Below are positions 1 through 7,658 of a DNA stretch of 64,000 nucleotides, piece after piece. A program made the position numbers and the translations under genes. Source of the DNA: Psychromonas sp. Urea-02u-13. Its GTDB lineage: Bacteria; Pseudomonadota; Gammaproteobacteria; Enterobacterales; Psychromonadaceae. A model generated the notes under the pieces. The model was not told the origin of the DNA. It saw only the letters and a list, made by a program, of their open reading frames with translations, and ran no database searches. Where the stretch lies: NCBI RefSeq assembly GCF_002835995.1, contig NZ_PJBZ01000035.1:31500-95499 (forward strand). The letters are read 5' to 3'. Numbering within the stretch: position 1 is the stretch's first letter; each line of letters opens with the position of its first letter.

Positions 1-135
1 ACAGTTGCTAAACTACGAAACCATTTAGACAATAATACCTTAGAATATAAAATGGTGATTCAGAACATTGATAAAAAAACCGGCGACCTAGGACCTGTTA
101 CCATTAAAGATTACGATCAAAAACTATTACCATAG
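1..135 (+). CDS. 3' end of an unidentified gene, possibly a toxin/effector C-terminus
   Basis: Frame 1 is open from the first base to a TAG at 133-135 and encodes 44 residues ending KDYDQKLLP. The start lies outside the window. The translation is hydrophilic and contains no motif I recognise. The next gene begins only 7 bases after this stop and looks like an Imm49-type immunity protein. In polymorphic toxin loci the toxin normally sits directly upstream of its immunity gene, so this could be the tail of the cognate toxin. That function is inferred from position only. Confidence 0.55.
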   Translation, partial: TVAKLRNHLDNNTLEYKMVIQNIDKKTGDLGPVTIKDYDQKLLP

Positions 136-142
136 GAAAGTT

Positions 143-1126
143 ATGAATATTCACCAGCACCATAACAAAGCACGCTATTTAGCGGAAAAACAACAAAGGA
201 GTGAGTTCTTATTAAACGATATTAACGAACATTTTTCGTCGGGCTTACCCAACTGGTGGTGTAAAGAAAAGATACAACATGCTGCGCCCACAGTATTTAG
301 TCGTTATCTAAATTATTTTACAGAGGCGGTGATGTTAGATTGGCCCAAAGCCCATTGCATTTGGTTCTTAGCACATGCAGCTGAAATCGGTCAGATGCAT
401 TTCCGACTGTCAGCAAATGCAGATGAGCTCGTTCCAATTACACTGGCTGGGCGTGATTTAGCCATCACACCCTATGAAACAAGTGGCTATGATAGTCCCG
501 GCCTGTGGCTTGATGTTTGCAACATGAATATTATTTTAGGCGGCCAGCAGGATGCACTAAATGAGCTGTGTATTCACCAGAGTGTGATAGCGGAACCACA
601 AGCCTCTGAGCAAATAGATGCTTATGATGCGATGTATAATGTCTACCGAAGTTACATGATGGATGACCTTACACCCGCACAACAATTACATGCATTACAA
701 ACGGCCTTAGCTTTTTCAGAGCGCGGAAAAGTCGCAGCAATGCATTTTATTGAAGCGGAGTACGCCATTCAATTTATGCACCTGCCCAGAGTCAGTTTAA
801 TTGCCAGTTGCTGGGGACGTCAGTCAGACACAGTCTCTCATGTAGCGGCGAAAGCGGTAGAAGCGCATTATGATTATTTTGCAGACTTTGCCCCAGAGCC
901 GGGCGAGCCTAAAGGGACAGATTCAATTGAGCTGTATGATAACAAAGCAATGGTGATGCGAGATATCATCGCCTTACTGGCATTGCATTTTCAGCGAACA
1001 GGCGAAAGCCCTGATTTTGACTCGCCTTATATTCCAAGCTGGTTAATTAAAGGGGAATTCCCAAGTCGTGAAGCAGTCTTATTTGATAATCCACCAGAAT
1101 TTACCTTGCAAGCATTAGGTTTATAA
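143..1126 (+). CDS. Imm49-like immunity protein (putative)
   Basis: The product has 327 residues, no signal peptide and no membrane segment, so it is probably a soluble, mostly helical cytoplasmic protein. A GGAAAG ribosome site at 135-140 precedes the ATG. The overall pattern recalls the Imm49 immunity family: aromatic-rich helices (NWW near residue 37, YFTEAV, WFLAHAAEIGQ), a late block with LYDNKAMVMRDIIALLALHF, and the terminal SPYIPSWLI segment. Imm49 proteins neutralise toxins of polymorphic or contact-dependent systems. The start lies 7 bases after the preceding stop, suggesting translational coupling with a possible toxin. A strong hairpin terminator follows. The family call rests on remembered pattern, not on alignment, and a plain conserved hypothetical protein is the alternative. 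Confidence 0.55.
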   Translation: MNIHQHHNKARYLAEKQQRSEFLLNDINEHFSSGLPNWWCKEKIQHAAPTVFSRYLNYFTEAVMLDWPKAHCIWFLAHAAEIGQMHFRLSANADELVPITLAGRDLAITPYETSGYDSPGLWLDVCNMNIILGGQQDALNELCIHQSVIAEPQASEQIDAYDAMYNVYRSYMMDDLTPAQQLHALQTALAFSERGKVAAMHFIEAEYAIQFMHLPRVSLIASCWGRQSDTVSHVAAKAVEAHYDYFADFAPEPGEPKGTDSIELYDNKAMVMRDIIALLALHFQRTGESPDFDSPYIPSWLIKGEFPSREAVLFDNPPEFTLQALGL

Positions 1127-1144
1127 ATAACCTAAAGTAATATT

Positions 1145-1181
1145 AAAAGCGGTTAGCTAACTTAATAAGCTAACCGCTTTT
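1145..1181 (+). terminator. Rho-independent terminator (bidirectional shape)
   Basis: A perfect 14-base inverted repeat, AAAAGCGGTTAGCT and its complement, is separated by a 9-base loop and ends in a T run. It lies just after the Imm49-like gene and would end that transcript. The matching A run on the other side means it could also act on the minus strand. Confidence 0.85.
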
Positions 1182-1428
1182 GTATTGATTATGCCAGAGC
1201 TAACTAGCCATATCCCCACCGTTATTTCTCTCTCGGTACTTTAATTTTCATGCATATAACATGTAAATAATGGGCTATATTATCCAAAATTTTAGTTTAA
1301 AATGGTCGTTGTACTATCGCAAAGCACTTAAAAAGAGTAAATAACAGAGGGGCTAATCTGGCAGATTCATTAAAAAGGTGCCCATAACCACGAAGTCATA
1401 CGCACCATTAGAGTGTTTTAGCTACTAA

Positions 1429-1958
1429 TTAATCTTTCTTCAGTAAATCAGAAAGAAGCTATATTCCAAGGCGGTATCATGGATGCGCTTGAAGCGTCCA
1501 GAAGCACCGCCGTGACCCGCCTCCATGTCTGTTTTAAACAATAATAGGTTATCATCGGTTTTGTAATCACGTAACTTAGCAACCCACTTCATCGGTTCAA
1601 AATACTGAACTTGTGAGTCATGTAATCCGGTTGTGACGAGGATATTGGGATAACCTTGTGCTTTTACTTGATCATAAGGTGAGTATGACAACATGTAGTC
1701 GTAATAGGTTTTATCTTTAGGGTTACCCCATTCTTTAAACTCATTAGTCGTGAGTGGAATACTTTCGTCAAGCATAGTCGTTACCACAAACGGAACCGCG
1801 GTGGCGATACCTTTATAAAGCTCAGGCGTCATATTAATAACCGCCCCCATTAATAAACCACCGGCACTGCCACCAGCAGCAAACACTTCATCTTTATTGC
1901 CATAGCCTTGTGCGGTTAAGTCTTTAGTCACATCAATAAAATCAGTAAAGGTATTCAT
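1429..1958 (-). pseudogene. ptrB: Oligopeptidase B (protease II) C-terminal remnant
   Basis: Only about the last 170 residues of the roughly 690-residue S9 serine peptidase remain. The catalytic-domain landmarks are visible: nucleophile motif GGSAGG, aspartate in [12 protein letters not shown], histidine in EAGHGG. Three lesions are readable. The beta-propeller and the first half of the catalytic domain are gone. VPFVVTTML lacks two residues compared with the family's usual VPFVDVVTTML. Near the end the frame slips: the current frame stops at 1440 after FFLIY, while the +1 frame continues as DLLKKD to a TAA at 1429-1431, matching a normal terminus. The remnant's first ATG overlaps the stop of the upstream exporter gene (ATGA). 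It cannot encode an active peptidase. Confidence 0.85.
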
Positions 1959-3136
1959 TTTGTTCGTAGTAAAAAAAACAACATGGATAAACTCGCGCAA
2001 GAACACATAACAATGACCATAGGCCAACTTGATGTAGCGGGCAAAAATGAAATGATAGCAGCCGCTAATGCGCCTAAACCAAACCGTAATGTACCAGCAA
2101 GCGATGAGGCAGTACCTGCAATATTAGGGTAATCACTCAATAGAATGGCCATGGTATTACTACCAACCGTTGAAATCGTACTGACATATAACATCACAGG
2201 GATAACAACGCCCCAAAGCCCTAAGTGAAATATTTGCCCAAATAGCAATAACGCAGCAGCAATCAGTTGCATCGTTAAACCTAGTTTCACCATCCATTGA
2301 GAACCCTTTTCCCTGACTAAACGCCCATTAACTGTTGTCATTATCATCATCGACACAACATTTAAAGCAAACAGGTAACCAACATGTTCGATATCAAAGC
2401 CGTATAATTCAATGTAGATAAACGAACCCGCCGTTAAGAATGCAAACATGCCTGAGAATGAGAATGCGCCGATTAAAATTAATAACATAGCATCAGTACT
2501 AACAAGCAAAGATCGGTAATTACGCAGTATCGAGCGTAGCCTGAACGGTTGGCGCTTTTCAATGGCCAGTGTTTCGGGAATTTTTAAGCTGATCGCAACA
2601 ATCACCAGTAACGCGATTAAGGTAATTAACCAGAATATTGACCGCCAACCAAACCAAGAAGCGATATAACCGCCCACAAGGGGAGCCACCAAAGGAGCGA
2701 GTGTCATGACTAATACAATAAATGACATAGTGCGTGCAAACTCTTCTTTTTCAAACATATCACGGACAATGGCTTGAATCACCACAGCAGCAGCTGCGCC
2801 TGAAAATCCTTGTGCAATACGCATCCAAGTTAGCATTTCAATACTTGAGGAAAGCGCACTGAAAACTGAGGCTAAGGCAAATAATAAAGTTCCCATCAAC
2901 AGAACCGGTTTACGCCCATAACTATCTGCCAGTGGCCCATGTAGTAACTGCCCTAGCGCAAAACCTGCGGTATACGCGGTTAATGTGATTTGAATATCAC
3001 CGGCAGTCACTGTAAATTCTCGTGCAATGGATGGCATCGCAGGTAAGTACATATCAATCGCAATAGGTGTTAATGCGGAAATAGCACCTAAGATGACAAT
3101 CAATAAAAAGCTAAGTTGTACTGGTTGTGAACACAC
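1955..3136 (-). CDS. Bcr/CflA-family drug resistance MFS transporter
   Basis: About 393 residues with 12 predicted membrane helices, close in length and layout to E. coli Bcr. Family signatures are [15 protein letters not shown] at the end of helix 1, [20 protein letters not shown] (motif A of the major facilitator superfamily) and [16 protein letters not shown] near the end. These exporters use the proton gradient to expel drugs or small metabolites from the inner membrane. I prefer a GTG start at 3136 because AAAGGA lies about 7 bases upstream and helix 1 follows at once; an upstream in-frame start at 3238 would add an atypical 34-residue leader. The TGA stop is shared with the ATG of the ptrB remnant, so the gene may have been joined to it by a deletion. 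Confidence 0.85.
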   Translation of the reverse strand: MCSQPVQLSFLLIVILGAISALTPIAIDMYLPAMPSIAREFTVTAGDIQITLTAYTAGFALGQLLHGPLADSYGRKPVLLMGTLLFALASVFSALSSSIEMLTWMRIAQGFSGAAAAVVIQAIVRDMFEKEEFARTMSFIVLVMTLAPLVAPLVGGYIASWFGWRSIFWLITLIALLVIVAISLKIPETLAIEKRQPFRLRSILRNYRSLLVSTDAMLLILIGAFSFSGMFAFLTAGSFIYIELYGFDIEHVGYLFALNVVSMMIMTTVNGRLVREKGSQWMVKLGLTMQLIAAALLLFGQIFHLGLWGVVIPVMLYVSTISTVGSNTMAILLSDYPNIAGTASSLAGTLRFGLGALAAAIISFLPATSSWPMVIVMCSCASLSMLFFLLRTK

Positions 3137-3340
3137 TTTGGTTTCCTTTAATTGAAAATATCGAGTTATACCATCGGAATAAATAGTGATGGAATGATAG
3201 CCAAGTATAAACATTGATAATAACAGGATATTGATCACTGAAGCGTTTACTTAGTATTTGAAATGTAAAGATTGAAAATAGCGAAAGGAATGTTATGGCA
3301 AAGAAGATATGGGACAGTAATAAATAAAAATGAAAAAGTT

Positions 3341-3376
3341 TGGAAAAAGTGCAAATGACTCGCAAGCCATTTGCAC
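3341..3376 (-). terminator. Rho-independent terminator of putP
   Basis: Read on the minus strand, a perfect 9-base inverted repeat (GTGCAAATG / CATTTGCAC, + strand 3349-3357 and 3368-3376) with a 10-base loop is followed by TTTTTCC. It lies just downstream of the putP stop and upstream of the MFS gene, separating the two transcripts. Confidence 0.75.
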
Positions 3377-3394
3377 CATTAAAGCGAGATAATA

Positions 3395-4891
3395 TTAATC
3401 AAATTCAACAAGGTTCTTTTCGAACTGTGCATATTGATCAACAATCACTTGCTCTGGTTCTTTAGAGGCTAAACTTGCGACTACAATCGCAATGGTTGCG
3501 AAGAGTATACCCGGTACGATTTCGTATAAATCGAAAAGCCCACCGCTTAACTGCTTCCAAACAACAATGGTAATACCACCCACTAAAATACCTGCCAATG
3601 CACCATTTCGGTTCATTCGTTTCCAATATAAGCTCAGTATGATAACCGGACCAAATGCAGCGCCAAAACCAGCCCAAGCATAAGAAACCAGTCCTAATAC
3701 AGAACTATCAGGGCTCATCGCTAAAAATAATGCCAGCAACGAAAGTGCAATCACACCGATACGCCCAACTAGCATAACTTGCTCAGGTGTCGCATCTGGT
3801 TTAATAAACTGTTTATAGAAATCTTCAGCCAAAGCAGAAGAGGAAACTAATAACTGAGAATCAGCAGTACTCATAATCGCGGCTAAAATAGCAGCTAATA
3901 AAATACCTGCAATCACAGGGTGGAAAATAGCATTCACTAATAACATGAATATTTTTTCACCATCAGCAAGCCCTTCAGCTACGTTACCTTGAACATAAAT
4001 CAGGCCAACCAAACCAACTAATACCGCACCAAACATTGATAACGCAGTCCAGACAACCGCAATACGGCGTGCCTTAGTTAGGTCTTTGTTACTACGAGTC
4101 GCTTTAAAACGCGCCAAAATATGTGGCTGTCCAAAGTAACCTAAGCCCCATGCAACAAGTGAAACAATGGCAATCCAAGACAGAGGTTGTCCATCCATGC
4201 CATTCCACATCGTCAATAACTCAGGATTAATCGCTGTTAAATCAGCAGTTAATTGCTCAAAACCACCTTGCATAGCTGCAATTGGAACAATTAATAAAGC
4301 AGCAGACATTAACAGACCTTGCACTAAATCGGTCCATGATACCGCTAAGAAACCACCAAATAAGGTATAAGAAACCACACAAACCGCGCCGATAATAACC
4401 GCATAGGTGTAATTTAGACCAAATACAGTTTCAAATAATTTACCGCCTGCAACAAGGCCAGCACTAGTGTAAAAAAGGAAAAACATCAGAATGAAGAAGG
4501 CCGCAATAGATTGTACTAATTTAGTTTTATCATTGAAGCGACGAGAAATGTACGCTGGAAGTGTTAGCGCATTATCTGTCGTGATACTGTAAGTACGTAA
4601 ACGTTTTGCAGAAACTAACCAGTTTGCCCATGTTCCGATTAACAGACCACCAGCAAGCCATAATGACTCCATACCAGCTGCATATGCGTAACCCGGCAAA
4701 CCTAGTAATAACCAACCACTCATATCAGAGGCGCCGGCAGAAAGTGCCGCAGGCCAAGGACCTAGATTACGACCACCTAGAAAATAGTCAGATGAATTAG
4801 CGGTACGCTGATAAGCGTAATAACCGATATATAGCATCAGCCCCAAATAAGCGATGAAAGTAGCCGTTATTGCAAAGTTATTTTCAATCAT
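3395..4891 (-). CDS. putP: Sodium/proline symporter PutP
   Basis: The 498-residue product belongs to the solute:sodium symporter family and couples proline uptake to Na+ across the inner membrane. The conserved segment SAGASDMSGWLL begins near residue 51, with the aspartate equivalent to the Na+-binding D55 of E. coli at about position 56. The N-terminal block NSSDYFLGGRNLGPWP and later GYFGQPHILARF are also typical. About 13 hydrophobic helices fill the length. The ATG has AAGGAA about 6 bases upstream. No putA neighbour is present, so a role in osmolyte uptake is as likely as proline catabolism. A hairpin terminator follows. Confidence 0.95.
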   Translation of the reverse strand: MIENNFAITATFIAYLGLMLYIGYYAYQRTANSSDYFLGGRNLGPWPAALSAGASDMSGWLLLGLPGYAYAAGMESLWLAGGLLIGTWANWLVSAKRLRTYSITTDNALTLPAYISRRFNDKTKLVQSIAAFFILMFFLFYTSAGLVAGGKLFETVFGLNYTYAVIIGAVCVVSYTLFGGFLAVSWTDLVQGLLMSAALLIVPIAAMQGGFEQLTADLTAINPELLTMWNGMDGQPLSWIAIVSLVAWGLGYFGQPHILARFKATRSNKDLTKARRIAVVWTALSMFGAVLVGLVGLIYVQGNVAEGLADGEKIFMLLVNAIFHPVIAGILLAAILAAIMSTADSQLLVSSSALAEDFYKQFIKPDATPEQVMLVGRIGVIALSLLALFLAMSPDSSVLGLVSYAWAGFGAAFGPVIILSLYWKRMNRNGALAGILVGGITIVVWKQLSGGLFDLYEIVPGILFATIAIVVASLASKEPEQVIVDQYAQFEKNLVEFD

Positions 4892-4974
4892 AAAATTCCT
4901 TGGATGTTAAAAAAGGAGTGCAGTGTAACAAAAAATGTTAGTGTGTTTTTTAACCTCGTCACAATATTATGAAA

Positions 4975-5103
4975 TTACACTTCAAAAATAAGTAAGTGCA
5001 TCATAAACCAACTGCACACTCCAATGATGCCCATCATCACTGCAATTGCACCAATGCCGAACAATGTACCTGCAAACAAGCTGATTATTCTTTTATCCAT
5101 CAT
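4975..5103 (-). CDS. Small single-helix membrane protein (42 aa, putative)
   Basis: An ORF of 43 codons in the gap upstream of putP starts with two consecutive ATG codons (MMDKRIISLF) and ends MMHLLIFEV. The centre is one hydrophobic stretch (about residues 8-38, rich in G, A, I, M and F) after a short basic head, as in a one-pass inner-membrane peptide. Upstream GGAAT is a weak ribosome site at about 9 bases. I do not recognise the family. Its position between putP and the CNNM-type gene, on the same strand as both, is compatible with a small transporter-associated subunit, but that is speculation. Confidence 0.4.
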   Translation of the reverse strand: MMDKRIISLFAGTLFGIGAIAVMMGIIGVCSWFMMHLLIFEV

Positions 5104-5170
5104 AGTGAGACATTCCAATTTAATGTAAAAATGAAACATAACACCCAATGATATTAATAACCAATATCAT

Positions 5171-6202
5171 TTACTTTTTATTACGTAAACGCTCACGATA
5201 ACTTTGCTTAGCGAATTTTTGTAAATCCTCTATGTTATCACTTTCATCAACAATCTCTCGGCCCAGTAATGTTTCCACCGCATCTTCTAGTGTCACCACA
5301 CCTGCAGTTTGACCAAAGCGGTCTTCCACTAAAAACTGTTGTTCATGACGCTTAATAAACAGGTCTAACAGATTTAACACCGGATAGTTTTCAGAAATCC
5401 GATGCAATGGCATTTGTAATTCGCTTAATAACGTATCACCTTTACCTTGTCGCTCCCATTCGAATAACTGCCCTTTAATCACCATGCCAGTTATCTCATC
5501 AATAGTGTTTTGATATACCGGAATACGGGTGAAATGTTTGGTTTGATCAGCCTCTAAAGCTTGTTTAACCGTGCACTCATCAGACAAAGCATGCACAACG
5601 GTGCGAGGTGTTAAAATATCTTTGGCTTTGGCGTCTCTGAGCTTTAAAATATTTTCAACCAGCTTGTTTTCTTGCGTCGCAATCGCGCCCTCTTTATAAC
5701 CAAGTGCAGTAAAGGCAAGCACCTCTTCACGGCTAATTGAATCTTTTTTATTACCACTAAAGAGCCTTGTGAGACGTGTTGATAACCACACTAATGGGAA
5801 TACAATTTTGATTAACACGGCAATCACATAAGCAGACGGTATCGCCAGTTGTTTCCAAAAAGTGGCACCCAGTGTTTTTGGGATAATCTCAGAGAAATAA
5901 AGAATAGCGAGGGTCAACAATACTGCGATTAATGTTTCCCATTGCTCTCCGTATATACGTACGGCCTGCCCACCAACGCCTGCTGCGCCCATGGTATGGG
6001 CAAATGTGTTTAAGATTAAAATACTTGAAATAGACTGATCCAGTTGCGATTTCATCTTGGTTAGCATTTTTGCTTCACGTGGTTTTTTATCTTTTATCAG
6101 GGCAATATAAGTAGGGGTTACTGATAATAATACCGCTTCTAAAATAGAGCATACAAACGAAATACCAATAGCTAAAACGAGGTAGGTAATGAGAAGTGTC
6201 AT
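5171..6202 (-). CDS. CNNM/DUF21 membrane protein with CBS domains (hemolysin-family, CorB-like)
   Basis: The 343-residue product has an N-terminal DUF21/CNNM transmembrane domain (about residues 1-150, containing ILYFSEIIPKTLGATF) and a pair of CBS domains (DILTPRTVVHAL and the GVVTLEDAVETLLGREIVDE block). These inner-membrane proteins are linked to Mg2+ or Co2+ efflux and homeostasis, with CBS domains sensing nucleotides. The usual C-terminal CorC_HlyC domain is absent: only about 25 basic residues follow the second CBS domain, so this is the short subtype. The gene stands alone between putP and the AsmA-like gene, on the same strand. Confidence 0.85.
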   Translation of the reverse strand: MTLLITYLVLAIGISFVCSILEAVLLSVTPTYIALIKDKKPREAKMLTKMKSQLDQSISSILILNTFAHTMGAAGVGGQAVRIYGEQWETLIAVLLTLAILYFSEIIPKTLGATFWKQLAIPSAYVIAVLIKIVFPLVWLSTRLTRLFSGNKKDSISREEVLAFTALGYKEGAIATQENKLVENILKLRDAKAKDILTPRTVVHALSDECTVKQALEADQTKHFTRIPVYQNTIDEITGMVIKGQLFEWERQGKGDTLLSELQMPLHRISENYPVLNLLDLFIKRHEQQFLVEDRFGQTAGVVTLEDAVETLLGREIVDESDNIEDLQKFAKQSYRERLRNKK

Positions 6203-6308
6203 TGAGTGTTGTGGTTCCTTTAAATTTAGTAAAATGCCAGCTTAGCTGGAAATAAAAAACAATCTTTTACATAAAAAGACAATTCGCAATATCTATTAAA
6301 AACGGAGA

Positions 6309-7658
6309 TTAATCTACTAAAATTTGCTTTAAAAAACGCACCGATTGATCGCCCTCATTTAGGCTACCTGCAGTGGTAAATTTCTCTACCTGTAGCGCTT
6401 GCCACTGTAAGTATTCAAACCCCAGCGAAAAAACACCTGCTTGCTGCGTATATTGAATAGGATCTAGCCACTGATGACCCTTAATGACATATAAATCATG
6501 AACCTGAACATCCATGGACTTTAATGTTAACGGTAATTTTTCAGCCTCACTGCTTACACTTATATTTTTCAATTGCGCATTTTTTATTAGCAATGTTTCA
6601 ATGGGTAATGAAGCGCTATTTGATGATGAATTAGGTTGTAAATTAGATGCTGAATTTGGAAGTGAATGAGATGCTGAGTTTGATAGTAAAAATTCAGGGA
6701 CTGTTAATTGCATATTCTCAGCCAGTAGTGACACTAACGTTACCTTGCTCACTTTGATTGCAGGCTGAGGAAGAAAGTTAATCGCTAAGTCGGCTTCTGC
6801 TTGTAAGGCTAGTTTTCCCGAAAACGCATTAACAGAAAATGGCTTCAATAATAATTTATTCTTTTGTAGCGCTAACTGTAAAGCCAAAGACTCAAGCTTC
6901 AAGATAGGTTGCTTCTCACTCTCAACTAACACCTCATCAACCTCTACGTTTAACCTACCCTGCCGAGCGAATAAGAAAGCATTAACTGATAATTGTAAAT
7001 TGCTTAAAGTAAGATTGTTTTTGCTATCACTAACCTTTAAAAAACTAATTTTAGTCGCTAAATCAACAGATTTGGGTATTTGTTGTAACTGACTGTTGTC
7101 GATCAACAGTAAATCATTAACGCTAATATCCGTCTCTTTTAAGGTCAGACTGTTAATCTCACTTTGTAGTGATGCATTAAGCCCTGTTACTTCAAGTTTT
7201 GTTATGTGTAATCTTTCCCAGCTAACACTTTGTAAAGCCGTTATTTGGGTACTCGTACTACTGCTAACTTGGCTGCTAGCTTTATGATTACTTGCAAGTA
7301 ACAAAGATGTATTCGCTTCAAGCTCCACGCCATTAATTCTAATACTGGCTATCTCTAATTGGCGTTGCCACAAGTCTAACTTGTCTACTTTTAGCTCAAG
7401 CCTGTTTATGTATAAGACGCGCTGTTGATGCTGATATAGCGATAAACCCGATAACGATATACTGCTATCCGTTAACCAATTATTTTCAAAACCTTCAAAG
7501 CGAACATCGTAACCCGTAGATCGCTTAATCTGCTGACTTATCCATCCAGCATAATCGTTAACATTCAAAAAGTAGACCGAACTACCTACGGCGATGCCCA
7601 TAAGGCTAAACAAAGCCAATAATATAATCACACAGCGTTTCATATTAAGCATGCGCAT
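6309..7658 (-). CDS. AsmA-like membrane-anchored protein
   Basis: About 450 residues. One N-terminal membrane anchor (RCVIILLALFSLMGIAVGS) is followed by the segment VNDYAGWISQQIKRSTGYDVRFEG, typical of AsmA/DUF748-type proteins, then a long beta-rich region with repeated L-x-L patterns. AsmA-like proteins span the periplasm and are thought to move or organise lipids at the envelope. A serine/asparagine-rich repeat (SNSASHSLPNSASNLQPNSS) interrupts the body near residue 340. The start is uncertain: ATG codons at 7658, 7652 and 7643 are possible, and the first two overlap the end of recG, suggesting translational coupling with it. Confidence 0.65.
   Translation of the reverse strand: MRMLNMKRCVIILLALFSLMGIAVGSSVYFLNVNDYAGWISQQIKRSTGYDVRFEGFENNWLTDSSISLSGLSLYQHQQRVLYINRLELKVDKLDLWQRQLEIASIRINGVELEANTSLLLASNHKASSQVSSSTSTQITALQSVSWERLHITKLEVTGLNASLQSEINSLTLKETDISVNDLLLIDNSQLQQIPKSVDLATKISFLKVSDSKNNLTLSNLQLSVNAFLFARQGRLNVEVDEVLVESEKQPILKLESLALQLALQKNKLLLKPFSVNAFSGKLALQAEADLAINFLPQPAIKVSKVTLVSLLAENMQLTVPEFLLSNSASHSLPNSASNLQPNSSSNSASLPIETLLIKNAQLKNISVSSEAEKLPLTLKSMDVQVHDLYVIKGHQWLDPIQYTQQAGVFSLGFEYLQWQALQVEKFTTAGSLNEGDQSVRFLKQILVD

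Noticed and set aside
3111..3365. 84-residue minus-strand ORF overlapping the MFS start
   Set aside because: It is in another frame from the exporter, is AT-driven Phe/Ser/Leu sequence, and lacks a ribosome site.
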